Source of the DNA: Nymphaea colorata | Taxonomy: Eukaryota; Streptophyta; Magnoliopsida; Nymphaeales; Nymphaeaceae | Direction of reading: 5' to 3' | Assembly: GCF_008831285.2 (NCBI RefSeq) | Contig: NC_045148.1 | Location: 17,213,002 to 17,277,001, forward strand | DNA length: 64,000 nucleotides | Part shown: one piece after another, positions 54,140 to 64,000 of the stretch | How the letters are laid out: the number at the start of each line of letters is the position of its first letter | How positions within the stretch are numbered: the first letter of the stretch is position 1 | Program-made: the position numbers and the translations under genes | The notes under the pieces: generated by a model | Told to the model about the DNA's origin: nothing | What the model saw: only the letters and a program-made list of their open reading frames with translations | Database searches by the model: none

Positions 54140-54533
54140 TAACTATATATATATAGAATGTGTTTTTAATATCTTTAGATTGTGTTTTTGGAACTACTTT
54201 TGACACCAACACAAGGTTTCGCCCTTGATCTCTAGTGTCTGTGCCATTTAAACATGGGATTAATTAGTTGTACTTGTAACTTTTATGAGTCAAAAGTTAA
54301 CTCTGTATGGTTTTCTTCTTAACAGATTTTTTACTAATTGTGAGAGAGAGAGGGAAAGAAAGGGAGAGGGTGATTGAGAGCTCGAAAAGTAAAGTTGGGA
54401 ATAGGGACACTTTAATTAATGTTTTAAATGCCGAACTAATCGAGGTTTGTATTTACCAAAATAGATGAGATACTGTGCACGTTTGTTAGTCAAATTTATT
54501 TTTGACTGCTTTTTTCTTGGGGAGGGTTTGTTG
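54140..54533 (+). repeat. Intergenic segmental duplication, copy 2 (second part)
   Basis: Matches 40395-40740: TGTGTTTTTGGAACTAC, CTCTAGTGTCTG(T/C)GCCAT, GGACACTTTAATTAA and AACTAATCGAGGTTTGT. It is cut by element C at 54534, so the duplication probably continues beyond the right edge. Confidence 0.75.
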
Positions 54534-57324
54534 TGTCATGACCCAATTTTTGAAACCAAATTTTTTTTTTCATTACTATAATAGCGGAAGCAATATTGAG
54601 TCATGACCAGAACATAAAGAAATCAGACATTGTTTTATTTCAATAATAAAATACTTGGACCCAAACAACTAAAATAAACACAAGTCTCGAAAACCGACGC
54701 AGTGTCCAGAATGCCAATGCCCGTCCATCACAAAGCCTAAGGTTGTCACTCCAAGAGCCCAAATCTATCAAGGACTACCTGTAAAGATAGAAAGAAGGGT
54801 TAGAATTCCTCTGAGTATGGAGAAAATCCAGCCATGAATGAAACATGGCCCAACAAAATAATATTTGATTTTTATAAAACACGTCTTCAAATCTTAACAC
54901 ATATTACCGTTATGACTCATTAACAGAAACAAAACGAGGTGTGCACAACCTCCAAAATTTCGTAGGCTTCCAACCGTGGTTCTCTGACAATGTCATGGTC
55001 ATCGTGTCGAGCAACAGAAATCCCCATGGGCACTCACGGGCAGAACAGAACATATCTTCACCAGGCGATCCAACGGATCGAGGGTACCTGAAGTGAAGCC
55101 TCCTGAGATATCCCAGATCGCCGCTGCAGCAGCATGGCCCCCGTAGGAACCCGGTTTGAGGGACCAGGAGATGTCTTTCTCCCAACACAGCAGCAGTACC
55201 CCGGGCCCTTGTGCCGCCCAATACCCTGTGGGCCCTCCAGTACAGACAGAGGAGTGAGCGACAAAAGAGAACTCTTGCGCATCACCCCTCCCGGGACAAA
55301 CCAAACACTGGGCAAAACAGAAAGCTCGCACTCGCATAAACCATCGCACAAAATCCACGTTTCGCCTTCGAATTTCAAAAGTGAGGGTTTGCCAATGCTA
55401 GACATTGTCTAGTACCTCTCACAGAAACCGCCCTCAGGCTCGGTTTCCCAAACTAAATAATTCAGCCATTTTAAGTCTTAATTTAATGGCACCAGAACAA
55501 GATCGATAAGACATGCAACGGTATAGAGCATATCACATCCATACTAAACACAAAAATCAATATTTCAAAACAAGGGGGTTCAAAACCCTTTTTCCTGAAA
55601 TTTAAATGAAACAAAAGGTACCACAGAGCAATAATGCATAAAATTATGGTTTTTCCATCAAAATTGCAAACAAATTTATGAAAACCCTCTTTTGGAAATT
55701 TTAAGAATTCAAAGGGTACTGATTCACAATTTCGAAGGAGTTCTTTGGTTCTCTAGAAAATAACTTTTGCGGAACCCTTTTTGAGTTTTGATATAAAAAC
55801 GGATCACACTCGTTTTTCTTCATCTCTCGCGCTCGTTTTCTCTCTCTTCGCGTGGGAGCGCCTCCCTCCTCTCGCTCAACCGACAGTGGTGCTTCCCTCT
55901 TCCTCAAAGGGAAACGAACCAGTGAGAGAGGAGCGTCTTCCTCTCGTGAGCTCCCCTTCTTCTTCATCTCGTTCGTGCAGTGAGGGAATCTCCTTCTGTC
56001 TCCAACGAAAACAAACCCGAGAGAGGGATCTCCTTCTCCCGCGAGACCCCTTGCTCGGGTTCTTCTGACGCTGCTCCAACCGACGGTCCGACACTCTCAA
56101 CCACCACCTCCTTCTCTGCTGCTCTTGTTTCTCAACCCAGTCACCGTTAGGAAGACCTCCCAATCCAGGTGTGTCTCTCCCTCGACTGCCGCTTTCTTTG
56201 TGACGAGGAAGAATCGGCAGCAAGGAGGAGCGACGGTAAGAAGCCTGCGTCTTCAATGTCGTGTTAATCTCTTTCCCCCAAATCGCCTCTGCTGCAACTA
56301 CGGGAGAGACGACTGGTATCGGTGACTGATTCCGCTCATTGATGGCGGCACTTCCTTTCCTTTCTCTTATTTATTGCTGATTTTGGTTTATCCCTAGTCG
56401 AGCAGAGCAGACCTGCCATCTGCCGATGAAGCTCAAACTGTTCTCTCTTATTATTATTAATTTATCAAAGCAGGTTCGGGAAGGCCACAGAGTCTTCTTC
56501 TCTTCAAATCTGTGTTGCACGTTCTGTAGCCAGACCCTCTCAGAGGGTTTTTATATCATATTTTTCTTTTGTGTGATGATGTATTAGGTTTTAGGGTCAT
56601 CTGTGGTCTCGGTTCTTCATGGATGAAACGAAAATATACACAGCTACAAGAACCCGAGGATTTCAAACTCAACCAGAACTAACATGCCTTATTCCTAGCA
56701 TGATTGCTACTCGAAAATCAGAGGCGAATCGAAGAACATTGTGTAACATTAACATCATACAACGGCTCATGCATAGGTTCATGTCTAGGCGTATAAATTC
56801 ATAAATCCACATTGCATATATGAATCTAACATACTTCATTTCTAGAACCTCTTGCTTGGATTCGTCTCTAGGCATATGCATATACAGATTCACTTATAAA
56901 CATATCTACCCACTGAAAATCAACCAAGAAATATACGGCTACATGCTTCATTCAAAACTGAAATTTCCCATACCTGTTAAAGAGATCATATTTCTGCAAC
57001 CGTCTCTTTGTTTCTCTTCCACAGCCCCTACACACGATCTTCTCCAAGGAAAGAGCAGATATGAGAGCCTATCTCCCTCTCCCTCTCAATTTCTCCTTCG
57101 CTGGAATTTCCCCTTTATGATGGGGGTAAAAGGAATAGTTATTTGTTGAAAAAGAAGGTTAAATACACCCTCGACAATGCCCTCTTTTTGCCATACGAGT
57201 TTTACTTTTAGTTTCTTTTTTCCCCACTCCATTTCCTCTTTGCAGTTATAACCTCCCATTATGGTAAATGTGACAGTTACAAAAGGATAAGAGAAAAAAA
57301 AAAAAAAGAAATCGTGGGTCTTAC
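54534..57324 (-). repeat. Element C 3' LTR (left copy)
   Basis: 2791 bp from TGTCATGACCC to GTGGGTCTTACA on the plus strand. It carries the antisense TATA-like ATATAAAAAC (55791-55800) and a CT-rich leader with a long plus-strand frame. Compared with the right LTR it lacks 100 bp at about 55780, between two TTTTT runs. Confidence 0.92.
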
Positions 57325-57337
57325 ATCCTTCCGCCCT
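57325..57337 (-). promoter_or_regulatory. Element C polypurine tract
   Basis: Minus strand TAGGGCGGAAGGA abuts the LTR; the same position and form as in A and B. Confidence 0.72.
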
Positions 57338-57372
57338 AAAAAGAAATTTCGTCCTCGAAATTTGAGCGTACC

Positions 57373-60300
57373 TTATTGAAACAATTGGGGATAACTCTTT
57401 TTCATGTCTTCTGCTGGCTCCCACGTTCATTCTTTGATGCCATGATGCTGCCATTCTGCTTGAACTAGTGGGATGGTCTTCTTCCGCAACACATGCTCCT
57501 TTCGATCTATGATCCGAAGCAGTTTTTCCTCTGCTGTCATGTCCTCTTGCAAATCAACTTCTTCGTAGTCTATCACATGCGAAGGATCAGATATATACTT
57601 CCTTAACATCGACACGTGAAATACTGGATGAACATGACTATATTGTGGTGGAAGTGCAATTCGATATCCAACCTCTCCAACTTTTTCCAGAATCTCGAAC
57701 GAACCAATGTATCTTGGGCTCAATTTTCCCTTCTTTCCGAATCGAAAAACACTTTTGGTGGGTGATATCTTGACAAATACATGATCTCCTGCTGCAAAAG
57801 CCAACTCTCTTCATCGTTGGTCTGCATAACTCTTTTGTCGATTCTGAGCAGCCAAAAGTTTCTTTCTAATCATATTGACCTGATCAGTGTAGTGTTGGAT
57901 CACCAAAGTATCCTCAATCTTGTTGTCTCCTATCTCAGTCCAACATGATGGTGATCTACAAGGTCGGCCATAAAGAGCTTCAAATGGAGCCATTCCAATG
58001 CTAGAGTGACAACTGTTATTGTGGGCAAATTCAGCCAACTTGACATGTTTATCCCATTCACCCTTCCATTGTAAAACACAAGCTCTTAACATATCTTCAA
58101 GAGTCTGAATGGTTTGTTCAGACTGTCCATCTGTCTGCGGATGAAATGTTGTACTTAGTTTCAATTTTGTTCCCAACGCTTCCTGTAACCTTCTCCAAAA
58201 CTTGGATGTAAATCTCGGATCTCTGTCAGAGATTATTGATTTAGGAATTCCATGAAGTCTCACAATTTCATCAACATACAAATCTGCCAGACTTTCTAGT
58301 GATTGTGAAATCTTGATCGGAAGAAAATGTGCAGATTTAGTTAGGCGGTCTACCACTACCCAAATAGCATCGTGTTGTCGTCGAGTACGTGGTAACCCCA
58401 CTACGAAGTCCATTGTGATGTCTTCCCATTTCCATTGAGGAATTTCTATCTGTTGCATCAAACCACCTGGTTTCTGATGTTCCACTTTAACCTGTTGGCA
58501 CACCAAGCATCGTGAGACGAACTCAGCAATCTCCTTCTTCATTCCTGGCCACCAAAAGTTTATCCTTAAATTTTGGTACATCTTGGTGCTTCCCGGATGT
58601 ATGGTGTATCTCGTTTTGTGTGCCTCTTCAAGCAACTTATTTTTCACCTCTGGATCATTCGGAACCCACAATCTACCATTGAACCACATAGATCCATCGT
58701 CATCCTCAGAATAAGAAGTTTCTTCCTTCTTGTGACACTCAAGTTTCAACTTTGCATATTCAGGGCTCTGTTTTTGTTTCTCAATAATTTCATCAAGGAA
58801 ACTATCTCTAATTATTCCAGCACACTTCACCTTTCCATTTTCATCTCGCAATGGATGCCATTTTTCAAAGTCTTCCACCAAATTCCAAGTCTGCATTAAT
58901 AATCCACTAGCTTTAGCAGGCGTCTTTCTGCTCAGTGCATCGGCTACCACATTAGCCTTTCCTGGATGATACTTTATCTCAAAATTGTAATCTTGATGTC
59001 TTAGATTTAATTTCTTCTACGAGAACAAATATTTGAGTGATTTGTGGTAAGAAAATACTTCAAATTCCACACCATAGAGATAATGTCTCCATATCTTTAG
59101 TGCATATACCACAGCTCCTAATTCCAAATCATGTGTTGGATAGTTCTTCTCGTGTTGTTTTAGTTGCCTAGAGGCATAAGCTATAACATTGTCCCTTTGC
59201 ATAAGCATTGCTCCATAACTTGTTCCTGAAGCATTCGGTATATACCACAAATCCTTCCCTCCCATTTGGCAGTGTTAGAATTGGGGCACTAGTCAAACTG
59301 TCTTTCAGCATCTGAAAACTCTTCTGACAATCCTCTGTCCACGTAAATTTCACTCCTTTCCGTAGCAGTTTAGTCATTGGGGTTGCAATTTTCGAAAAAT
59401 CCTTGATGAACTTCCTGTAGTAACCTGCCAAGCCAAGAAAACTTCTGATTTCTGACACATTAGTTGGCGCATTCCATTGTTGGCTGGATCAACTGCCACT
59501 CCCTCCTTAGAGATTACATGTCCCAAGAAATTTACTTTGTCTAGCCAAAACTCACACTTGGAATATTTGGCATACAGTTGATTTTGTCTCAATATCTTCA
59601 TCACTATCTCGAGATGTGCCGCATGCATTGCTTCACATTCTGAGTACACTAGCACATCGTCAATGAACACTATAATGAATCGGTCTAAATACTCATGAAA
59701 TATACGATTCATGAGATCCATAAAAGCTGCTGGGGCATTTGTGAGTCCAAAAGGCATCACTCGAAACTCATAATGCCCATAACGTGTGCGAAATGCTGTT
59801 TTGGGAATATCTTCTTCCTTAATTCGCAATTGATGGTATCCCGACCTCAAGTCTATCTTAGAAAACACTTTTGCTTCTTTTAATTGATCGAATAAGTCTT
59901 CGATTCTAGGCAATGGGTATTTGTTCTTGATTGTAACCTGATTCAACATTCGATAGTCAATACATAATCGCATTGACCCATCTTTCTTCTTCACAAACAG
60001 GACCGGTGCTCCCCAGGGTGACACACTCGGACGAATAAATTGCTTGCCAGCTAAATCTTGTATCTGCTTCTTTAATTTTTCTAGTTCTGCTGGTGCCATT
60101 CTATATGGGGCCTTAGAAATAGGTGCAGTTCCTGGTATCAACTCGATGCCAAACTCCACCTCTCGTACAGGAGGTAATCCAGGTAAATCTTCAAGGAACA
60201 CGTCTGTGTAGTCCTTCACCGTACGCACCTCGCTGATGGGTTTTAATTTCTGCTCGATTGCATCCATGCTAACCAAATATGCAGTGCATCCATTTTCCAT

Positions 60301-60710
60301 GTATTTCCTTGCCTTAACTGCTGAGACAACCAACTTTCTTTGATCTTGATGTGTTTTTACTCTAAATTCAATCTTTTGACCATTCTCCAACTGAATCTTC
60401 AACTTCTTCTTTCTGCAATGTATCGTCGCATAGTGATGGTATAACCAATCCATTCCTAGGATTACGTCATACCCCACCATATTCATTACCACCAACTGTG
60501 CTGGTAGTAAATGTTCATGTATTTCTATTTTCACATTTTCTAGATATGTTCTGCATGTGTCTTTGTTTCCCATAGGCGTAGCAACTAATAATTCATAAGG
60601 AATTTTCTTTCTTTCAAATTCTAAAATTTCAGCAAAACTCTTAGAAACAAAAGAATGCAATGCACCAGAGTCAAACAAAACATAAGCCCAACGAGATTGT
60701 ACAAGAAGGG
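57373..60710 (-). pseudogene. Element C pol (protease to chromodomain), few breaks
   Basis: Minus strand. 60678-59374 holds the protease ([14 protein letters not shown] kept) and RT ([30 protein letters not shown]). A 17 bp deletion near 59477 shifts the frame after GVAVDPA. RNase H (59458-59017) has another one-base shift and a stop (Q to TAG). A deletion of about 25 bp follows near 58990. 58950-57811 is an open 379-codon stretch with NVVADALS-type RNase H end, integrase zinc finger (H..H, CLVCQQ), and D,D,E motifs ([26 protein letters not shown]). TGA near 57810 (R in B) and a TGA at about 57427 (C in A and B) interrupt the C-terminal chromodomain part. Confidence 0.93.
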
Positions 60711-61841
60711 TACACCTTCAATCACGTCAATAGGTTTCAACTCTTCAACCGTGGTCGTGTAAACTCTCCTAGGTACCTTCTTCTCTGCGGGTTGGTTGGT
60801 TGCACCACGCCTCTGCTCTGCCTCCTTCTTCTTTGGGCACTCACGAATAAAATGACCTTGTGCTCCACAGTAAAGACATGCTCTGATATCTCTGTAACAT
60901 GGTTTACCAGGGTGTTGGCGATGGCACTTGGGGCATTCACCGTCCCCCCTGGATGTTGATGGCCTCTGTCTCTTGAATCTGTCCCCTTGGTTTCCCTTGT
61001 CACTGCGCCTTCTCTTGAACATGTCAGGTCTTGACCTGGATCGCAGAGATTCACTCTTCCTATCTGTCCCTTGCATCCTGTTCCAGCCCTCCTCAAGACG
61101 TGTGGCCATGTCGATAGCATCGTCTAGATCTCTCGGACGACTACTAATTACTTGGTTCTGCAACCCGTCTTTAAGTCCTCTGACGAACTTATTTGCTCGG
61201 TCCGCATCAGCAGTATACACATGGGGGCAATATTTTTCCAGATGTCTGAATTTGACGACGTATTCGTGCAGACTCAAACTCCCTTGCTGAAGCTCCAAGA
61301 ATTCTTGCATGTGTTTCTCCCGTGTGAAGGTTGGGATGTAGGCATGTGTGAAGGCTTTCTTGAATTCTCCCCAAGTCGCTTCGTGATTTGTGAACTTCAC
61401 TTCACGTTGCGTCCGCCACCATTCCTTAGCATCTCCTTTAAGCATAAAGGTTCCATACCGAACCTTCTTCTTGTTAGGAACTTCCAGGGTGGTAAAGATC
61501 TCCTCAGTTTCTATTATCCACTGTTCAGCATCGTCAGCAGTGCATTTCCCATGAAACTTCGGAGGGTGCAAGCTCATAAACTGTTGGTGAGTTACTCCCC
61601 TTGCCTCACCATTTGTCGTTCTGTTTGTATCCGCACTTGTTCCTCCTGAAGAAGTATTCTGCATCAGGCTATACATCAATCCTATCATCATCTGCAAAGT
61701 GTTCATGATGAATGTTTGTTGTTGTTGGATGTTTCTACCAGGCGTCCTAGGTCCAGTAGGATGAGCCTCCGTGTTCTGGTTCCCGTTGTTGCGAGGAGTT
61801 CTCCCTCCTCCACTAACACTCCCTCCTCTAGTGCGTGCCAT
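60621..61841 (-). CDS. Element C gag (nucleocapsid/capsid precursor)
   Basis: ATG at 61841-61839, matching B's [11 protein letters not shown] start; open for about 406 codons. The retrotransposon gag core spans roughly residues 95-250 ([72 protein letters not shown]). An Arg/Lys-rich stretch and two zinc knuckles follow ([14 protein letters not shown] and [14 protein letters not shown]). A two-base GT insertion near 60712 (AAGGTGTACCC against AAGGTACCC in B) puts the last ~30 codons out of frame with protease, so gag-pol is split. In this family gag and pol are expected as one fusion, so only gag could be made. Confidence 0.88.
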   Translation of the reverse strand: MARTRGGSVSGGGRTPRNNGNQNTEAHPTGPRTPGRNIQQQQTFIMNTLQMMIGLMYSLMQNTSSGGTSADTNRTTNGEARGVTHQQFMSLHPPKFHGKCTADDAEQWIIETEEIFTTLEVPNKKKVRYGTFMLKGDAKEWWRTQREVKFTNHEATWGEFKKAFTHAYIPTFTREKHMQEFLELQQGSLSLHEYVVKFRHLEKYCPHVYTADADRANKFVRGLKDGLQNQVISSRPRDLDDAIDMATRLEEGWNRMQGTDRKSESLRSRSRPDMFKRRRSDKGNQGDRFKRQRPSTSRGDGECPKCHRQHPGKPCYRDIRACLYCGAQGHFIRECPKKKEAEQRRGATNQPAEKKVPRRVYTTTVEELKPIDVIEGVPFLYNLVGLMFCLTLVHCILLFLRVLLKF

Positions 61842-62033
61842 TGAACTACACCGCCCAGAGGAAACAAATAAGAATACGTAAAGCAATTCATTAGAACTAC
61901 CACAAAAATATGAAACTCAATATTATCATCGAAATCTAAACACCCTTCTTTAACAGGGTTGGATGACTTTCCTCTGCTTGTGATCGACATTGGCATTGGA
62001 CATGGACTCTAGACACTGTGCTCTGATACCAAA
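61842..62033 (-). promoter_or_regulatory. Element C leader and primer-binding site
   Basis: The minus strand has TGGTATCAGAGC at 62031-62020 directly after the 5' LTR, then about 180 bp of 5' UTR to the gag ATG. It is the complete reference for the shortened leader/gag region of element A. Confidence 0.85.
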
Positions 62034-64000
62034 TGTCACGACCCAATTTTTGAAACCAAAAATTTTCTTTCATTTCTATAATAGCGGAAGCAATATTGAG
62101 TCATGACCAGAACATAAAGAAATCAGACATTGTTTTATTTCAATAATAAAATACTTGGACCCAAACAACTAAAATAAACACAAGTCTCCAAAACCGACGC
62201 ACTGTCCAGAATGCCAATGCCCATCCATCACAAAGCCTGAGGTCGTCACTCCAAGAGCCCAAATCTATCAAGGACTACCTGTAGAGATAGAAAGAAGGGT
62301 CAGAATTCCTCTGAGTATGGAAAAAATCCAGCCATGAATGAAACATAGCCCAACAAAATAATATCTGATTTTTATAAAACACATGTCTTCAAATCTTAAC
62401 ACATATTACCGTTATGACTCATTAACAGAAACAAAACGAGGTGTGCACAACCTCCAAAATTTCGTAGGCTTCCAACCGTGGTTCTCTGACAATGTCATGG
62501 TCATCGTGTCGAGCAACAGAAATCCCCATGGGCACTCACGGGCAGAACAAAACATACCATCACCAGGCGATCCAACGGATCGAGGGTACCTGAAGTGAAT
62601 TCTCTTGAGATATCCCAGATCGCCGCTGCAGCAGCATGGCCCCCTAGGAACCCGGTTTGAGGGACCAGGAGATGTCTCTCTCCCAACACAGCAGCAGTAC
62701 CCTGGGCCCTTGTGCCGCCCAATACCCTGTGGGCCCTCCAGTACAGACAGAGGAGTGAGCGACAAAAGGGAACTCTCGCGCATCACCCATCTCGGGAAAA
62801 ACCAAACACTGGGCAAAACAGAAAGCTCGCACTCGCATAAACCATCGCACAAAGTCCACGTTTCGCCTTCGAATTTCAAAAGTGAGGGTTTGCCAATGCT
62901 AGACATTGTCTAGTACCTCTCACAGAAAACGCCCTCAGGCTCGGTTTCCCAAACAGAATAATTCAGCCATTTTAAGTCTTAATTTAATGGCACCAGAACA
63001 AGATCGATAAGACATGCAACGGTATAAAGCATATCACATCCATACTAAACACAAAAATCACTATTTCAAAACAAGGGGGTTCAACACCCTTTTTCCTGAA
63101 ATTTAAATAATACAAAAGGTACCACAGAGCAATAATGCATAAAATTATGGTTTTTCCAACGAAATTGCAAACAAATTTATAAAACCCTCTTTTGGAAATT
63201 TTAAGAATTCAAAGGGTACTGATTCACAATTTCGAAGGAGTTCTTTGGTTCTCATGGAAAATAACTTTTGCGGAACCCTTTTTAAAGATGCTTTTAGCAA
63301 AAACATTGCGGCATGCATTAATAAGAATTATAACAGCCTTTTCATCAATTTTGCTAAAGAGGTGGACCCGTTTTGTAATTTTTGAGTTTTGATACAAAAA
63401 TGGATCACACTCGTTTTTCTTGATTTCTCGCCCTCATTTTCTCTCTCTTCGCGTGGGAGCGCCTCCCTCCTCTCGCTCGACCGACAGTGGTGCTTCGCTC
63501 TTCCTCAAATGGAAACGAACCAGTGAGAGAGGAGCGTCTTCCTCTCACGAGCTCCCCTTCTTCTTCATCTCATTCGTGCAGCCAGGGAATCTCCTTCTGT
63601 CTCCAACGAAAACAAACCCGAGAGAGGGATCTCCTTCTCCCGCGAGACCCCTTGCTCAGGTTCTTCAAACGCTGCTCCAACCGACAGTCCGACACTCTCA
63701 ACCACCACCTCCTTCTCTGCTGCTCCCGTTTCTCAACCCAGTCACCGTTAGGAAGACCTCCCAATCCAGGTGCGTCTCTCCCTCGACTGCCGCTTTCTTT
63801 GTGACGAGGAAGAATCGGCAGCAAGGAGGAGCGACAGGAGGAAGCCTGCGTCTTCAATGTCGTGTTAATCTCTTTCCCCCAAATCGCCTCTGCTGCAACT
63901 ACGGGAAAGACGACTGGTATCGACGACTGATTCCGCTCATTGATGGCGGCACTTCCTTCCCTTTCTCTTATTTATTGCTGATTTTGGTTTATCCCTAGTC
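62034..64000 (-). repeat. Element C 5' LTR (right copy, partial)
   Basis: Starts TGTCACGACCC and aligns base for base by eye with 54534-56400 of the left LTR apart from scattered changes, plus 100 bp (63284-63383) missing from the left copy. It is cut by the window edge. Confidence 0.92.

Larger units (their letters stand above)
54534..64000 (-). mobile_element. Element C: third Ty3/gypsy copy, best preserved, runs off the right edge
   Basis: Minus strand. The left LTR 54534-57324 is the 3' LTR, the internal region is 57325-62033, and the right LTR from 62034 is the 5' LTR, with at least 1967 bp in the window. Same gene order, primer-binding site and LTR ends as A and B, but the LTR sequence is a distinct subfamily (TTTTTGAAACC where A has TTTTTGACACC). 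Gag is one open frame. Pol has several frameshifts and three nonsense codons. The right target-site copy lies outside the window; the left flank is TGTTG (54529-54533). Confidence 0.93.

Noticed and set aside
1-64000. CRISPR arrays, phage, bacterial operons, tRNA or rRNA genes
   Set aside because: None seen; repeats found are LTRs, minisatellites and microsatellites, and gene structure is that of a plant. tRNA absence was judged by eye only.

Overview
The window is plant nuclear DNA and is dominated by transposable elements. The host genes seen are two tandem, same-strand TIR-NB-LRR (TNL) disease-resistance genes, both broken. TNLs with plant-type GGIGKTT, LLILDD and GLPLA motifs, chromodomain Ty3/gypsy elements and (AT)n/(CT)n tracts point to an angiosperm other than a grass: a eudicot or an early-diverging lineage. 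I cannot name the species. No intact host gene, tRNA, rRNA or CRISPR array was found.

Layout. 1-681: 5' LTR, primer-binding site and start of gag of a minus-strand Ty1/copia element running off the left edge. 852-7610: TNL1, with a TIR exon, an intron, NB-ARC, LRRs and a post-LRR domain. It carries several in-frame stops and two frameshifts. A LINE fragment (about 2456-5752) replaces the end of NB-ARC and the first LRRs. 8990-35769: a four-level nest. Minus-strand chromodomain Ty3/gypsy element A (8990-35769) contains plus-strand element B of the same family (16151-34173). B's 5' LTR is split by a BED/hAT DNA transposon (about 18509-26635), which itself contains a 3.8 kb solo LTR (19888-23686). 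Target-site duplications support three of the four insertions: GAACC/GAACT for A, GTAAA for B, GTTAA for the solo LTR. 36919-37410: TNL2, with a signal-anchor/TIR start truncated inside the TIR domain. Without the nest, TNL2 would begin about 2.5 kb after TNL1.

37.8-40.7 kb and 50.3-54.5 kb are diverged copies of one intergenic segment. Between them lies a plus-strand Ty1/copia element (43707-49842, TSD TGATA) with a GC-rich leader and an ACCGGT-rich minisatellite. The second segment copy is split by the 3' half of a minus-strand LINE (51655-52860). 54534-64000 is element C, a third minus-strand copy of the A/B family. It has the best preserved gag and pol, but several frameshifts and stops, and its 5' LTR runs off the right edge.

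All mobile elements appear unable to encode their full protein sets, and both TNLs are pseudogenes or truncated. The most interesting non-standard signals are the datable four-level nest, a TATA-like box plus pyrimidine-rich leader conserved on the antisense strand of the A/B/C LTRs, the oversized solo LTR, the TIR-only remnant with a membrane anchor, and the minisatellites in the copia and hAT leaders. I found no convincing new multi-gene system.
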